Source of the DNA: Flavobacterium sp. | GTDB lineage: Bacteria; Bacteroidota; Bacteroidia; Flavobacteriales; Flavobacteriaceae | Direction: 5' to 3' | DNA length: 19,675 nt | NCBI RefSeq assembly: GCF_020217025.1 | Contig: NZ_JAIWOF010000209.1 | Span: 1-19,675 of the forward strand | Part shown: in pieces, positions 1 through 6,754 of the stretch | Layout: every line of letters begins with the position of its first letter | How positions within the stretch are numbered: the first letter of the stretch is position 1 | The notes under the pieces: model-generated | Databases searched by the model: none | The model's input: only the letters and a program-made list of their open reading frames with translations | Told to the model about the DNA's origin: nothing | Translations under genes and position numbers: made by a program

Positions 1-1
1 C

Positions 2-250
2 GCGTGTGATGGGATTTTAGATGCAACACAATTCGATAAAATCGCCTTTTTTATGCAATATTCTAAGAATGCAATGAAGACGATTTATATGAGTTTTGGA
101 CTTTCTTTATTATATAATATTGTAGGACTAAGTTACGCCGTAACTGGGGCTTTAGATCCTATTGTAGCAGCTATTATAATGCCGCTCAGCACAATAACAA
201 TTGTAAGTTTTGTAACAATTCTTACAAATTTGTATGCAGGTAAGAAATAA
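2..250 (+). CDS. ccoI: Copper-type P1B ATPase CcoI/FixI, C-terminal fragment
   Basis: The frame is open from base 2 of the window, so this is the 3' end of a longer gene whose start lies outside. About 82 residues are visible. They begin with a short CDGILDATQF stretch that resembles the end of the HAD ATP-hydrolysis domain of heavy-metal P-type ATPases, followed by two hydrophobic helices (SFGLSLLYNIVGLSYAV and PIVAAIIMPLSTITIV) matching the last two membrane segments of that family. The MP-S pair in the last helix is typical. In cbb3 loci CcoI/FixI exports copper across the inner membrane for assembly of the oxidase copper centre. Position directly before ccoS supports CcoI rather than a general copper exporter. 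An ATG at 53 is only an internal methionine. The family call is firm; the specific CcoI role is inferred from context. Confidence 0.85.
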   Translation, partial: ACDGILDATQFDKIAFFMQYSKNAMKTIYMSFGLSLLYNIVGLSYAVTGALDPIVAAIIMPLSTITIVSFVTILTNLYAGKK

Positions 251-273
251 ATTGATTAAATTTAAGAAAATTT

Positions 274-299
274 TAATACATGATAAAAGTCATGTTTTA
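274..299. promoter_or_regulatory. CRP/FNR-like palindromic operator upstream of the cbb3 genes
   Basis: The sequence holds a perfect inverted repeat, ACATGA at 278-283 and TCATGT at 290-295, with a 6-base spacer. It extends outward to 274-299 with one mismatched pair. The TGA-N6-TCA core has the half-site spacing used by CRP/FNR-family regulators. Its centre is 286.5. Oxygen-responsive control of cbb3 oxidase by FNR-like proteins is well known in other bacteria; binding here is inferred. Confidence 0.55.
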
Positions 300-315
300 T
301 AAAAACGAGTGGAAG

Positions 316-323
316 TAACTTTG
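316..323 (+). promoter_or_regulatory. -7 promoter box for ccoS-ccoNOQP
   Basis: TAACTTTG matches the Bacteroidetes -7 consensus TAnnTTTG. A T-rich run at 295-298 could act as a poor -33 element. A start near 328 would put the upstream palindrome centre at about -41.5, the usual place for an activator that compensates for a weak -33 box. The exact start site is inferred. Confidence 0.5.
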
Positions 324-340
324 TTAACACAATTTAAGGT

Positions 341-538
341 ATGAGTGTCATTTATTTATTAATCTCAATTAGTATAATAGTTGCAATAGCATTTTTGATT
401 GCTTTCATTAAAGCAGTTAAAAGTGGTCAATATGATGATGATTATACACCATCAGTCAGAATGTTATTTGACGATGAAATAGTGAAAAAAGAAAATCCTA
501 ACAAATTAATACAAACAGAAAAACAAAAATCAATCTAA
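341..538 (+). CDS. ccoS: cbb3-type oxidase assembly protein CcoS
   Basis: This 65-residue protein has one N-terminal membrane segment (roughly residues 3-25, MSVIYLLISISIIVAIAFLI...) followed by a short charged tail. The motif KSGQYDDDYTPSVRMLFDD is the hallmark of CcoS, with GQYDD and the closing FDDE especially typical. CcoS is a small inner-membrane protein needed to mature the cbb3 oxidase by inserting cofactors into the CcoN subunit. It sits between the copper ATPase and the oxidase genes and ends 2 bases before ccoNO, so the two are almost certainly co-transcribed. The length is normal for the family. The start is the first ATG after the predicted promoter. Confidence 0.93.
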   Translation: MSVIYLLISISIIVAIAFLIAFIKAVKSGQYDDDYTPSVRMLFDDEIVKKENPNKLIQTEKQKSI

Positions 539-540
539 TT

Positions 541-2718
541 ATGGAGAAGCAACAATTTTATTACGACAACAAAATTGTAAGGAATTTCCTCTACGCTAGT
601 ATAGTCTTTGGTGTAGTGGGGATGTTAGTGGGGCTTATTTTAGCTTTCCTATTTTTGTTTCCAAACTTAACCAGCGGCATATCGTTTTTAAGTTTTGGAC
701 GCTTAAGACCTTTACACACCAATGCAGTTATTTTTGCCTTCGTTGGAAACGCAATGTTTGCAGGTATTTATTACTCAATGCAGCGTTTATTAAAAGCAAG
801 AATGTTTAGCGACCTTTTGAGTAAAATTCATTTTTGGGGTTGGCAGTTAATTATAGTTGCTGCAGCCATTACTTTACCATTAGGTTATTCCACTTCTAAA
901 GAATATGCCGAATTAGAATGGCCAATCGATATTGCAATTGCTCTTATTTGGGTAGTTTTTGGTATCAACATGATTGGAACCATTATTAAAAGAAGAGAGC
1001 GTCATATTTATGTGGCTATTTGGTTTTACATTGCAACATTTGTAACAGTTGCGGTACTTCACATCTTTAACAGTTTAGAACTACCTGTTTCGTTATCAGG
1101 AATGAAATCATATTCAATTTATGCAGGTGTTCAAGATGCTTTAGTACAATGGTGGTACGGACACAATGCGGTAGCATTCTTCTTAACTACACCATTTTTA
1201 GGAATGATGTATTACTTCGTACCTAAAGTAGCAAATCGTCCTGTATATTCTTATAGATTATCAATTATTCACTTTTGGTCGTTAATCTTCATTTATATTT
1301 GGGCTGGACCTCACCACTTATTATATACTGCTTTACCTGATTGGGCTCAAAATCTTGGAGTTGTTTTCTCTATAATGCTACTTGCACCATCTTGGGGAGG
1401 TATGATTAATGGTTTATTAACCTTAAGAGGTGTTTGGGATAAAGTACGTACTGATGCGGTATTGAAATTCTTCGTAGTAGCCATTACAGGTTATGGTATG
1501 GCAACTTTTGAAGGACCAATGTTATCATTGAAAAACGTTAACGCAATTGCGCACTTTACAGACTGGATTATTGCACACGTTCACGTTGGTGCTTTAGCTT
1601 GGAATGGTTTCTTATCATTTGGTATGATCTATTGGTTAATTCCAAGAATGACAAAAACAAAATTATTCTCTGAAAAATTAGCGAATTTCCATTTCTGGAT
1701 TGGTACTTTAGGGATTATTTTATATTCGCTTCCATTATATGTTGCAGGATTTACTCAAGCTTCAATGTGGAAACAATTCAAACCAGATGGTGGAGCATTA
1801 CAATATGGTAACTTCCTTGAAACGGTAACTGAAATTATGCCAATGTATTGGATGCGTGCAGTAGGAGGAACATTATATCTTACAGGGGTTATCGTATTAG
1901 TTTACAATGTAATTAGAACCGTTAGACAAGGTTCTCCAGTTGAAAACGAATTAGTTGAAGCTCCAGCATTAGCTGTAATTTCTCCAAACCGTTTAAAAGG
2001 AGAAAAATTACACTCTTGGTTAGAAAGAAAACCGGTTCAATTTATGTTATTAACAACTGTTGCGATTTTAATTGGAGGTTTAATTCAAATTTTACCAACG
2101 ATTTTAGTAAAATCAAATATTCCAACAATTTCGTCAGTTAAACCATATACACCACTTGAGTTACAAGGTAGAGATTTATACATCCGTGAAGGTTGTGTAG
2201 GATGTCACTCTCAAATGGTCCGTCCATTCCGTTCAGAAGTAGAGCGTTATGGAGACTATTCTAAAGCAGGAGAATTTGTTTACGATCATCCATTCTTATG
2301 GGGTTCTAAACGTACTGGTCCAGATTTAGCTCGTGAAGGTGTTAAAGGAAAACCATTTAATGGAGGTAGAGATGATGTATGGCATTTTAACCACATGTAC
2401 GATCCTCAAGGATTAAATGAAAAATCAATTATGCCAAGATACCAATGGTTAATTAAAAATGAATTAGATAATTCAACTATTCAAGACAAAATGAGAACCA
2501 TGGTAACTTTAGGAGTTCCTTATTCTGAGGCAGATATTAATAATGCTCTTAAACATATGGACGAACAAGCTACTAAAATTGAAACTAATTTATTAGCAAA
2601 TCCAGAAATTAAGAAATCATTTGGAAAAGAAACAGCAGCTCCGTTGAAAAACAGAGAGATTGTAGCACTTATTGCTTACTTACAAAGATTAGGTACTGAT
2701 ACTCAAGTTAAAAAATAA
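541..2718 (+). CDS. ccoNO: cbb3 cytochrome oxidase fused subunits I and II (CcoN-CcoO)
   Basis: This 725-residue protein joins the catalytic haem-copper subunit CcoN (about residues 1-480) to the membrane-anchored cytochrome c subunit CcoO (about 495-725). In the CcoN half, His59 and His348 fit the low-spin haem b ligands, His208 with His258-His259 fit the copper-B site, His346 fits the high-spin haem, and Tyr252 in IYIWAGPHH matches the active-site tyrosine that is cross-linked in this family. In the CcoO half, a membrane anchor (LLTTVAILIGGLIQILPTIL) is followed by the haem c motif CVGCH at 552-556 and a likely axial methionine at 631 (SIMPRYQW). The enzyme reduces oxygen to water with high affinity and pumps protons. 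The single-gene fusion is usual in Bacteroidetes, whereas proteobacteria encode two genes. Confidence 0.97.
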   Translation: MEKQQFYYDNKIVRNFLYASIVFGVVGMLVGLILAFLFLFPNLTSGISFLSFGRLRPLHTNAVIFAFVGNAMFAGIYYSMQRLLKARMFSDLLSKIHFWGWQLIIVAAAITLPLGYSTSKEYAELEWPIDIAIALIWVVFGINMIGTIIKRRERHIYVAIWFYIATFVTVAVLHIFNSLELPVSLSGMKSYSIYAGVQDALVQWWYGHNAVAFFLTTPFLGMMYYFVPKVANRPVYSYRLSIIHFWSLIFIYIWAGPHHLLYTALPDWAQNLGVVFSIMLLAPSWGGMINGLLTLRGVWDKVRTDAVLKFFVVAITGYGMATFEGPMLSLKNVNAIAHFTDWIIAHVHVGALAWNGFLSFGMIYWLIPRMTKTKLFSEKLANFHFWIGTLGIILYSLPLYVAGFTQASMWKQFKPDGGALQYGNFLETVTEIMPMYWMRAVGGTLYLTGVIVLVYNVIRTVRQGSPVENELVEAPALAVISPNRLKGEKLHSWLERKPVQFMLLTTVAILIGGLIQILPTILVKSNIPTISSVKPYTPLELQGRDLYIREGCVGCHSQMVRPFRSEVERYGDYSKAGEFVYDHPFLWGSKRTGPDLAREGVKGKPFNGGRDDVWHFNHMYDPQGLNEKSIMPRYQWLIKNELDNSTIQDKMRTMVTLGVPYSEADINNALKHMDEQATKIETNLLANPEIKKSFGKETAAPLKNREIVALIAYLQRLGTDTQVKK

Positions 2719-2723
2719 AAGTT

Positions 2724-2894
2724 ATGCTAAAGTTCATTAAACATAATTTAGAAACCATAACGGGAGTAGAAATTTATCCAATCATTTCGTTGACTATTTT
2801 CTTTACAGCGTTTGTTTTGTTCACGGTTTGGGCATTTACTTACAGCAAAGAAAAAATCAAAGAAATTAGTGAAATGCCTTTAAACGACGAATAG
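2724..2894 (+). CDS. ccoQ: cbb3 oxidase small subunit CcoQ
   Basis: This short gene encodes 56 residues beginning MLKFIKHNLETITGVE and ending SEMPLNDE. One membrane segment spans about residues 18-40 (YPIISLTIFFTAFVLFTVWAF), followed by a charged cytoplasmic tail. Size, single helix and place between ccoNO and ccoP identify it as CcoQ, a non-catalytic subunit thought to stabilise the oxidase and the association of CcoP. It starts 5 bases after the ccoNO stop, which implies translational coupling. It is easy to miss in annotation because of its length. The sequence itself is poorly conserved between phyla, so the name rests mainly on topology and position. Confidence 0.85.
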   Translation: MLKFIKHNLETITGVEIYPIISLTIFFTAFVLFTVWAFTYSKEKIKEISEMPLNDE

Positions 2895-2911
2895 TCATAA
2901 TTATAATTAGA

Positions 2912-2975
2912 GAGAAACTGAAACAACCATGATGTTTTATAATTTTTGGGTAGTTTCATGGTTGTTCAGGTTCTC
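2912..2975 (+). other. Long intercistronic hairpin between ccoQ and ccoP
   Basis: The arm at 2912-2932 (GAGAAACTGAAACAACCATG + A) pairs with 2956-2975 (TCATGGTTGTTCAGGTTCTC) over 20 base pairs, broken by one mismatch and one bulged A. The loop is 23 bases and AT-rich. No T-run follows the right arm, so it is not a standard terminator. It sits 17 to 80 bases after the ccoQ stop and ends 22 bases before the ccoP start. Likely roles are transcript stabilisation, processing, or setting the ratio of CcoP to upstream subunits; these are inferences. Confidence 0.75.
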
Positions 2976-2997
2976 ATAACATCAAAATTTTCAACAA

Positions 2998-3942
2998 ATG
3001 AAAAAATTAATTCCATCATACGTAAGAGTTCCATTACTGTTTGCAGTAGTATTTGCAGCTTTGGAATATTTTATCGATTCAGGAGACAGGCCAGCCTTTA
3101 TAAAGTTTCCTATGGTAGCTTTATTTTTAGGAGTATTCCTTTTCTTATTAATCGCAATCGAAATTGTAATCGATGCCGTTGATAAAGTTACCTATCATTT
3201 ATTAACAGAAGAGCAAAAGAAACAATTAGCAGAAGCACAAACGGTTTCTTTTACAGAAAGCAAATGGTACCAAAATATTGTTACTAAACTTACTCGCTCT
3301 AAAGAAATAGAAAGAGAAGAGGATATCATGTTAGAGCACGACTACGATGGTATCAAAGAGTTAGACAACGTATTACCACCATGGTGGGTATATTTGTTCT
3401 ATGGTACAATTATTTTTGCTTTAGTTTATTTGGTTCGTTTCCATGTAATGAATGAATACGATCAAGAACAAGAATTTAAAAATGAAGTAGCGTTAGCAGA
3501 ATTAGAGAAATCGAAAATGCCTAAAGATGCTGCAGAAGAAGTAAGTTATGAAACAGTAGTAGTTTTAACTGATGCTACAAGTTTAGCCAAAGGAAAAGAA
3601 ATTTTCACAAACGCTTGTGCTGCATGTCACAAAGCTGATGGTGGAGGTTTAGTTGGACCTAACTTAACTGATAAACATTGGATTAATGGAGGAGGAATTA
3701 AAAATGTCTTCAAGTTAATTTCTGAAGGAAGTAAAAATAACCCTTCAATGGTGGCTTGGAAAGCTAATTTATCTTCTAAAGACATTCAAAGTGTAGCAAG
3801 TTATGTTTTAAGTTTACAAGGTTCTAATCCTCCAGGAGGAAAACCAGCTGAAGGCGAAATATGGGTTGAAACAGCTGAAGCGGCACCAGCAGCTACAGCA
3901 GCAGTAGATTCTACTAAAGTAGAAGCTCCTGCAGGAAAATAA
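2998..3942 (+). CDS. ccoP: cbb3 oxidase cytochrome c subunit III (CcoP), one-haem form
   Basis: The protein has 314 residues. Two hydrophobic segments lie near the N terminus (about 10-27 and 37-60), then a charged stretch, then the FixP/CcoP-type N-terminal signature LPPWWVYLFYGTIIFALVYL at about 126-145. The cytochrome c domain carries one haem motif, CAACH at 207-211, with Met251 (NPSMVAW) a likely axial ligand. The tail is rich in Ala, Pro and Glu. CcoP passes electrons from soluble or membrane donors to CcoO. Proteobacterial CcoP has two haem c motifs; only one is present here, and an extra membrane hairpin is added in front, which fits Bacteroidetes versions as I know them. The gene follows ccoQ after a hairpin-containing gap and is closed by a strong terminator. 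Confidence 0.93.
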   Translation: MKKLIPSYVRVPLLFAVVFAALEYFIDSGDRPAFIKFPMVALFLGVFLFLLIAIEIVIDAVDKVTYHLLTEEQKKQLAEAQTVSFTESKWYQNIVTKLTRSKEIEREEDIMLEHDYDGIKELDNVLPPWWVYLFYGTIIFALVYLVRFHVMNEYDQEQEFKNEVALAELEKSKMPKDAAEEVSYETVVVLTDATSLAKGKEIFTNACAACHKADGGGLVGPNLTDKHWINGGGIKNVFKLISEGSKNNPSMVAWKANLSSKDIQSVASYVLSLQGSNPPGGKPAEGEIWVETAEAAPAATAAVDSTKVEAPAGK

Positions 3943-3949
3943 AAATAGT

Positions 3950-3984
3950 AAAAAAGGTTTTGGGAAATTCTCAAAACCTTTTTT
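3950..3984. terminator. Rho-independent terminator after ccoP
   Basis: AAAAAAGGTTTTG (3950-3962) pairs perfectly with CAAAACCTTTTTT (3972-3984) around a 9-base loop. It ends in six T on the + strand and would also work in reverse. It lies inside the cco locus, between ccoP and ccoG, and so splits structural from assembly genes. Confidence 0.85.
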
Positions 3985-4004
3985 AAACTAAAATCAGCAT
4001 AATT

Positions 4005-5423
4005 ATGTCAAATTTACCAGACGAAAGTTTTAGAGATACCATTGCAACAATTAATGCGGAAGGGAAAAGAAATTTTATTTATCCTAAAAAACCTTCTGGC
4101 CCTTTTTACGATAAAAGAAAGTTATTGAGTTATTTTCTTTTGGTTTTTTTAATAGCTTCTCCTTTTATTAAAATTCATGGAAATCAATTTTTGATGTTTA
4201 ATGTACTGGAAAGACGTTTTAGTATTTTCGGATTTGCATTTTGGCCTCAAGACTTTCATTTGTTTGTTATTTCAATGATTGTTGGAGTAGTTGGATTGAC
4301 CTTATTTACAGTGGCTTTTGGACGTATTTTTTGTGGTTGGTTTTGTCCGCAAACTATTTTTATGGAAATGGTTTTCAGACGTATCGAATATTGGATTGAT
4401 GGAGACAGAGGAGCTCAAATGCGATTAGAAAGACAAAAATGGGATGCTGAAAAAATAAGAAAAAGAGTTACAAAATGGACTATCTTTTTTATTTTTTCAT
4501 TCTTCATTGCTAACGTTTTCCTAGCGTATTTGATTAGCAGCGATGAACTTGTCAAAATGATTACCGAAGGACCAACATCAAATTTAAGTACATTAATTGC
4601 GCTTCTAATTTTTACAGCCGTATTCTATTTTGTATTTGCTTGGTTTAGAGAACAAGTTTGTATTATTGCTTGTCCTTACGGAAGAATGCAAGGAGTTTTA
4701 TTGGATAATAAATCAATAAATGTATCTTATGATCATGTTAGAGGAGAAGGTACAAACGGAAGAAAAAAATGGAGAAATGGTGAAGATAGAACCGCACTGG
4801 GTCATGGAGATTGTATCGATTGTAACCAATGTGTGGTAGTTTGTCCAACTGGAATTGACATTCGTAATGGTACTCAGTTAGAATGTATTAACTGTACCGC
4901 TTGTATTGATGAATGTGATACCGTTATGGAAAAAGTAGGATTACCAAAAGGATTAATCCGCTATGCCAGCGAAGACGAAATCGTTAAGAAAGAAAAATTC
5001 AAGTTAACACTTCGAATGAAAGGTTACATTGGCGTTTTAACTTTGTTAGTTGGCGTTTTAATCGGAATGTTGTTCTTGCGAAATGATGTAGAAGCCAACT
5101 TTTTACCAATGTCGGGGCAATTGTTCCAACATAATGGAGCAAACATTCGTAATTTCTACACGTATAAAATTGTCAATAAAACAGAACAAGAATTTGATAA
5201 TGTTACTGTTAAGATTGTTAATTATAAGGGAGAAATAAAATTAGTGGGAAGTCCAGTTATAAAAGTACCAAAACAAGGTTTAGCAAGTGGAACAATTTAC
5301 ATTGATATTCCAGAAAGTTTGTTAAAAGAAGAAAAGGTACATTTAAAATTAGAATTATATAATGGAGATAAGTTGATTGAAGAAACAGCAACTAATTTCC
5401 AAGGACCAAGAAACTTTAATTAA
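4005..5423 (+). CDS. ccoG: Cytochrome c oxidase accessory protein CcoG (FixG/RdxA)
   Basis: This 472-residue membrane protein carries two ferredoxin-type 4Fe-4S motifs: Cys270-x2-Cys273-x2-Cys276-x3-Cys280-Pro and Cys294-x2-Cys297-x2-Cys300-x3-Cys304. Upstream lie the family's conserved membrane-side pairs CGWFCP (110-115) and CIIACPYG (219-226), where Cys114 and Cys223 are each followed by Pro. About five hydrophobic helices are visible, and the C-terminal third (after about 355) looks like the extracytoplasmic Ig-like domain of FixG. CcoG is a redox protein of the inner membrane proposed to reduce copper(II) during cbb3 assembly. The gene starts 20 bases after the ccoP terminator and is followed 12 bases later by ccoH. 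Length and motif order are normal for the family. Confidence 0.95.
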   Translation: MSNLPDESFRDTIATINAEGKRNFIYPKKPSGPFYDKRKLLSYFLLVFLIASPFIKIHGNQFLMFNVLERRFSIFGFAFWPQDFHLFVISMIVGVVGLTLFTVAFGRIFCGWFCPQTIFMEMVFRRIEYWIDGDRGAQMRLERQKWDAEKIRKRVTKWTIFFIFSFFIANVFLAYLISSDELVKMITEGPTSNLSTLIALLIFTAVFYFVFAWFREQVCIIACPYGRMQGVLLDNKSINVSYDHVRGEGTNGRKKWRNGEDRTALGHGDCIDCNQCVVVCPTGIDIRNGTQLECINCTACIDECDTVMEKVGLPKGLIRYASEDEIVKKEKFKLTLRMKGYIGVLTLLVGVLIGMLFLRNDVEANFLPMSGQLFQHNGANIRNFYTYKIVNKTEQEFDNVTVKIVNYKGEIKLVGSPVIKVPKQGLASGTIYIDIPESLLKEEKVHLKLELYNGDKLIEETATNFQGPRNFN

Positions 5424-5435
5424 AAAAATATAGCT

Positions 5436-5885
5436 ATGAAATTTAATTGGGGAACCGGAATCGTTATTGCTTTTGCACTTTTTATGACATTCATTTTATC
5501 CTATGTATTTAAAGTACAGTCTAATGATAAATATGATCATGAATTAGTAGTAGAAGATTATTATAAAAAAGAAGCAACGGTTCAAGGTGACATAGAAAAA
5601 CAAGAGAATGCGAATGCATTAACGAATAAAGTAACAATCGAAAATACAGCGGAAGGAATAAAAATTCAATTTCCAGCCGATTTTGATTATTCTAAAATAA
5701 ATGGAAAAGTGTCCTTATACAGACCGTCTAGTCAGAAATTAGATTTTGAAATTTCGATTTCACTATCTAGTCCACATTTGCTCATACCTAAAAGTAATTT
5801 GGCTAGCGGTCTTTGGGACATTTCTATCGATTGGGAATACGATGGTGTGAAATATTTGAACAAAGATTCGTTTAGAATGGAATAA
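5436..5885 (+). CDS. ccoH: FixH/CcoH family assembly protein
   Basis: The 149-residue product has a single N-terminal membrane anchor (about 5-26, GTGIVIAFALFMTFILSYVFKV) and a periplasmic domain of mainly beta character. The sequence SNDKYDHELVVEDYYKKE just after the anchor is typical of FixH proteins, which share a D-Y-Y-(K)-x motif there. FixH/CcoH stays with the cbb3 complex and is needed for its stability or late assembly. It lies 12 bases after ccoG and is likely co-translated with it. The family match is good; the molecular function of FixH is still incompletely known even in model species. Confidence 0.88.
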   Translation: MKFNWGTGIVIAFALFMTFILSYVFKVQSNDKYDHELVVEDYYKKEATVQGDIEKQENANALTNKVTIENTAEGIKIQFPADFDYSKINGKVSLYRPSSQKLDFEISISLSSPHLLIPKSNLASGLWDISIDWEYDGVKYLNKDSFRME

Positions 5886-5935
5886 TTTCTTTCTTTTGAT
5901 TTTGAAATTGTTCTTGAATTTGAAATTTAAAATTG

Positions 5936-6637
5936 ATGTTGTATTCAGCTTTTATATTTGGTTTAATCAGTAGTTTTCACTGCATAGGAATGTGCGGTCC
6001 AATTGCTATGATGTTACCCGTAGATAGAAGTAATGAAGCAAAAAAAATTACACAAATAATTACGTATCATATTGGAAAATTAACGGCTTACGGGACTTTA
6101 GGTTTAATATTCGGACTTTTAGGTAGAAGTTTCTATTTAGCAGGAATGCAACAACAACTTTCGATAATCGTTGGGATTTTGATGATTTTAGTAGCAATAA
6201 TTCCAGAACGAATATTTGCCAAATACAATTTTTCAAAACCTGTTTATAAAGTAATTACGAAAGTAAAATCAAGTTTAGGCCAACAGTTTAAAAACAAAAG
6301 CTACAAATCGTTATTTACTATTGGATTATTGAATGGTTTTTTACCTTGCGGAATGGTCTATGTAGCACTTTTTGGAGCTATCGCGATGCAAAATGTTTCT
6401 TTAGGAATAGGGTATATGATACTTTTCGGAATCGGAACAATTCCCATGATGGTAGCAGTTGTTTACGCTTCTGGATTAATTTCATTTTCATTCAGAGGAA
6501 CGATTCAAAAAGCAATACCGTTAGTAGCGGTAATTATTGGGATGTTATTTATTATAAGAGGTTTAGGGTTAGATATTCCATATTTATCACCAAGTAATAT
6601 GAGTTTATTTGTGCAACCCGAAGCCAATTGTCATTAA
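5936..6637 (+). CDS. TauE/SafE-type (COG2836-like) membrane protein linked to cbb3 assembly
   Basis: The product has 233 residues and about six membrane helices. The first helix holds HCIGMCGP with Cys16 and Cys20, and a later helix holds FLPCGMVY with Cys138; the protein ends in Cys-His (residues 232-233). These HCxxMCG and LPCG motifs mark the COG2836 branch, which resembles the DsbD/CcdA membrane fold more than true sulfite exporters. Automatic annotation would call it a sulfite exporter, but its place right after ccoH points to copper handling or thiol redox for cbb3 assembly; this is inference. I chose ATG 5936 over a TTG one codon earlier. The gap to ccoH is 50 bases and AT-rich, with no clear promoter. 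A terminator follows. Confidence 0.82.
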   Translation: MLYSAFIFGLISSFHCIGMCGPIAMMLPVDRSNEAKKITQIITYHIGKLTAYGTLGLIFGLLGRSFYLAGMQQQLSIIVGILMILVAIIPERIFAKYNFSKPVYKVITKVKSSLGQQFKNKSYKSLFTIGLLNGFLPCGMVYVALFGAIAMQNVSLGIGYMILFGIGTIPMMVAVVYASGLISFSFRGTIQKAIPLVAVIIGMLFIIRGLGLDIPYLSPSNMSLFVQPEANCH

Positions 6638-6656
6638 ATATTTTAGTTAATAGGGT

Positions 6657-6693
6657 AAAAGAGTGATGAAGTTTTATACTTTATCACTCTTTT
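6657..6693 (+). terminator. Terminator of the cco cluster
   Basis: AAAAGAGTGATGAAG (6657-6671) pairs with CTTTATCACTCTTTT (6679-6693) over 15 pairs with one G-T wobble, around a 7-base loop, followed by more T. It closes the ccoG-ccoH-SafE unit and faces the next gene, which converges from the other strand. Confidence 0.88.
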
Positions 6694-6704
6694 TATTTTA
6701 TAAA

Positions 6705-6732
6705 AAAAGCCTCATCAACTGATGAGACTTTT
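6705..6732 (-). terminator. Terminator of the endonuclease gene (- strand)
   Basis: AAAAGCCTCATCA (6705-6717) pairs with TGATGAGACTTTT (6720-6732) with one mismatch and a very tight loop. On the - strand it ends in a run of seven T (6708-6702). It lies 23 bases downstream of the endonuclease stop codon. Confidence 0.85.
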
Positions 6733-6754
6733 CTATTTATTATAATTATGATTC

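Noticed and set aside
2946..3182. Open frame of 78 residues on the + strand overlapping the start of ccoP
   Set aside because: It covers the ccoQ-ccoP hairpin and the beginning of ccoP in another frame; the product is basic, Cys/Ser-rich and has no recognisable motif.
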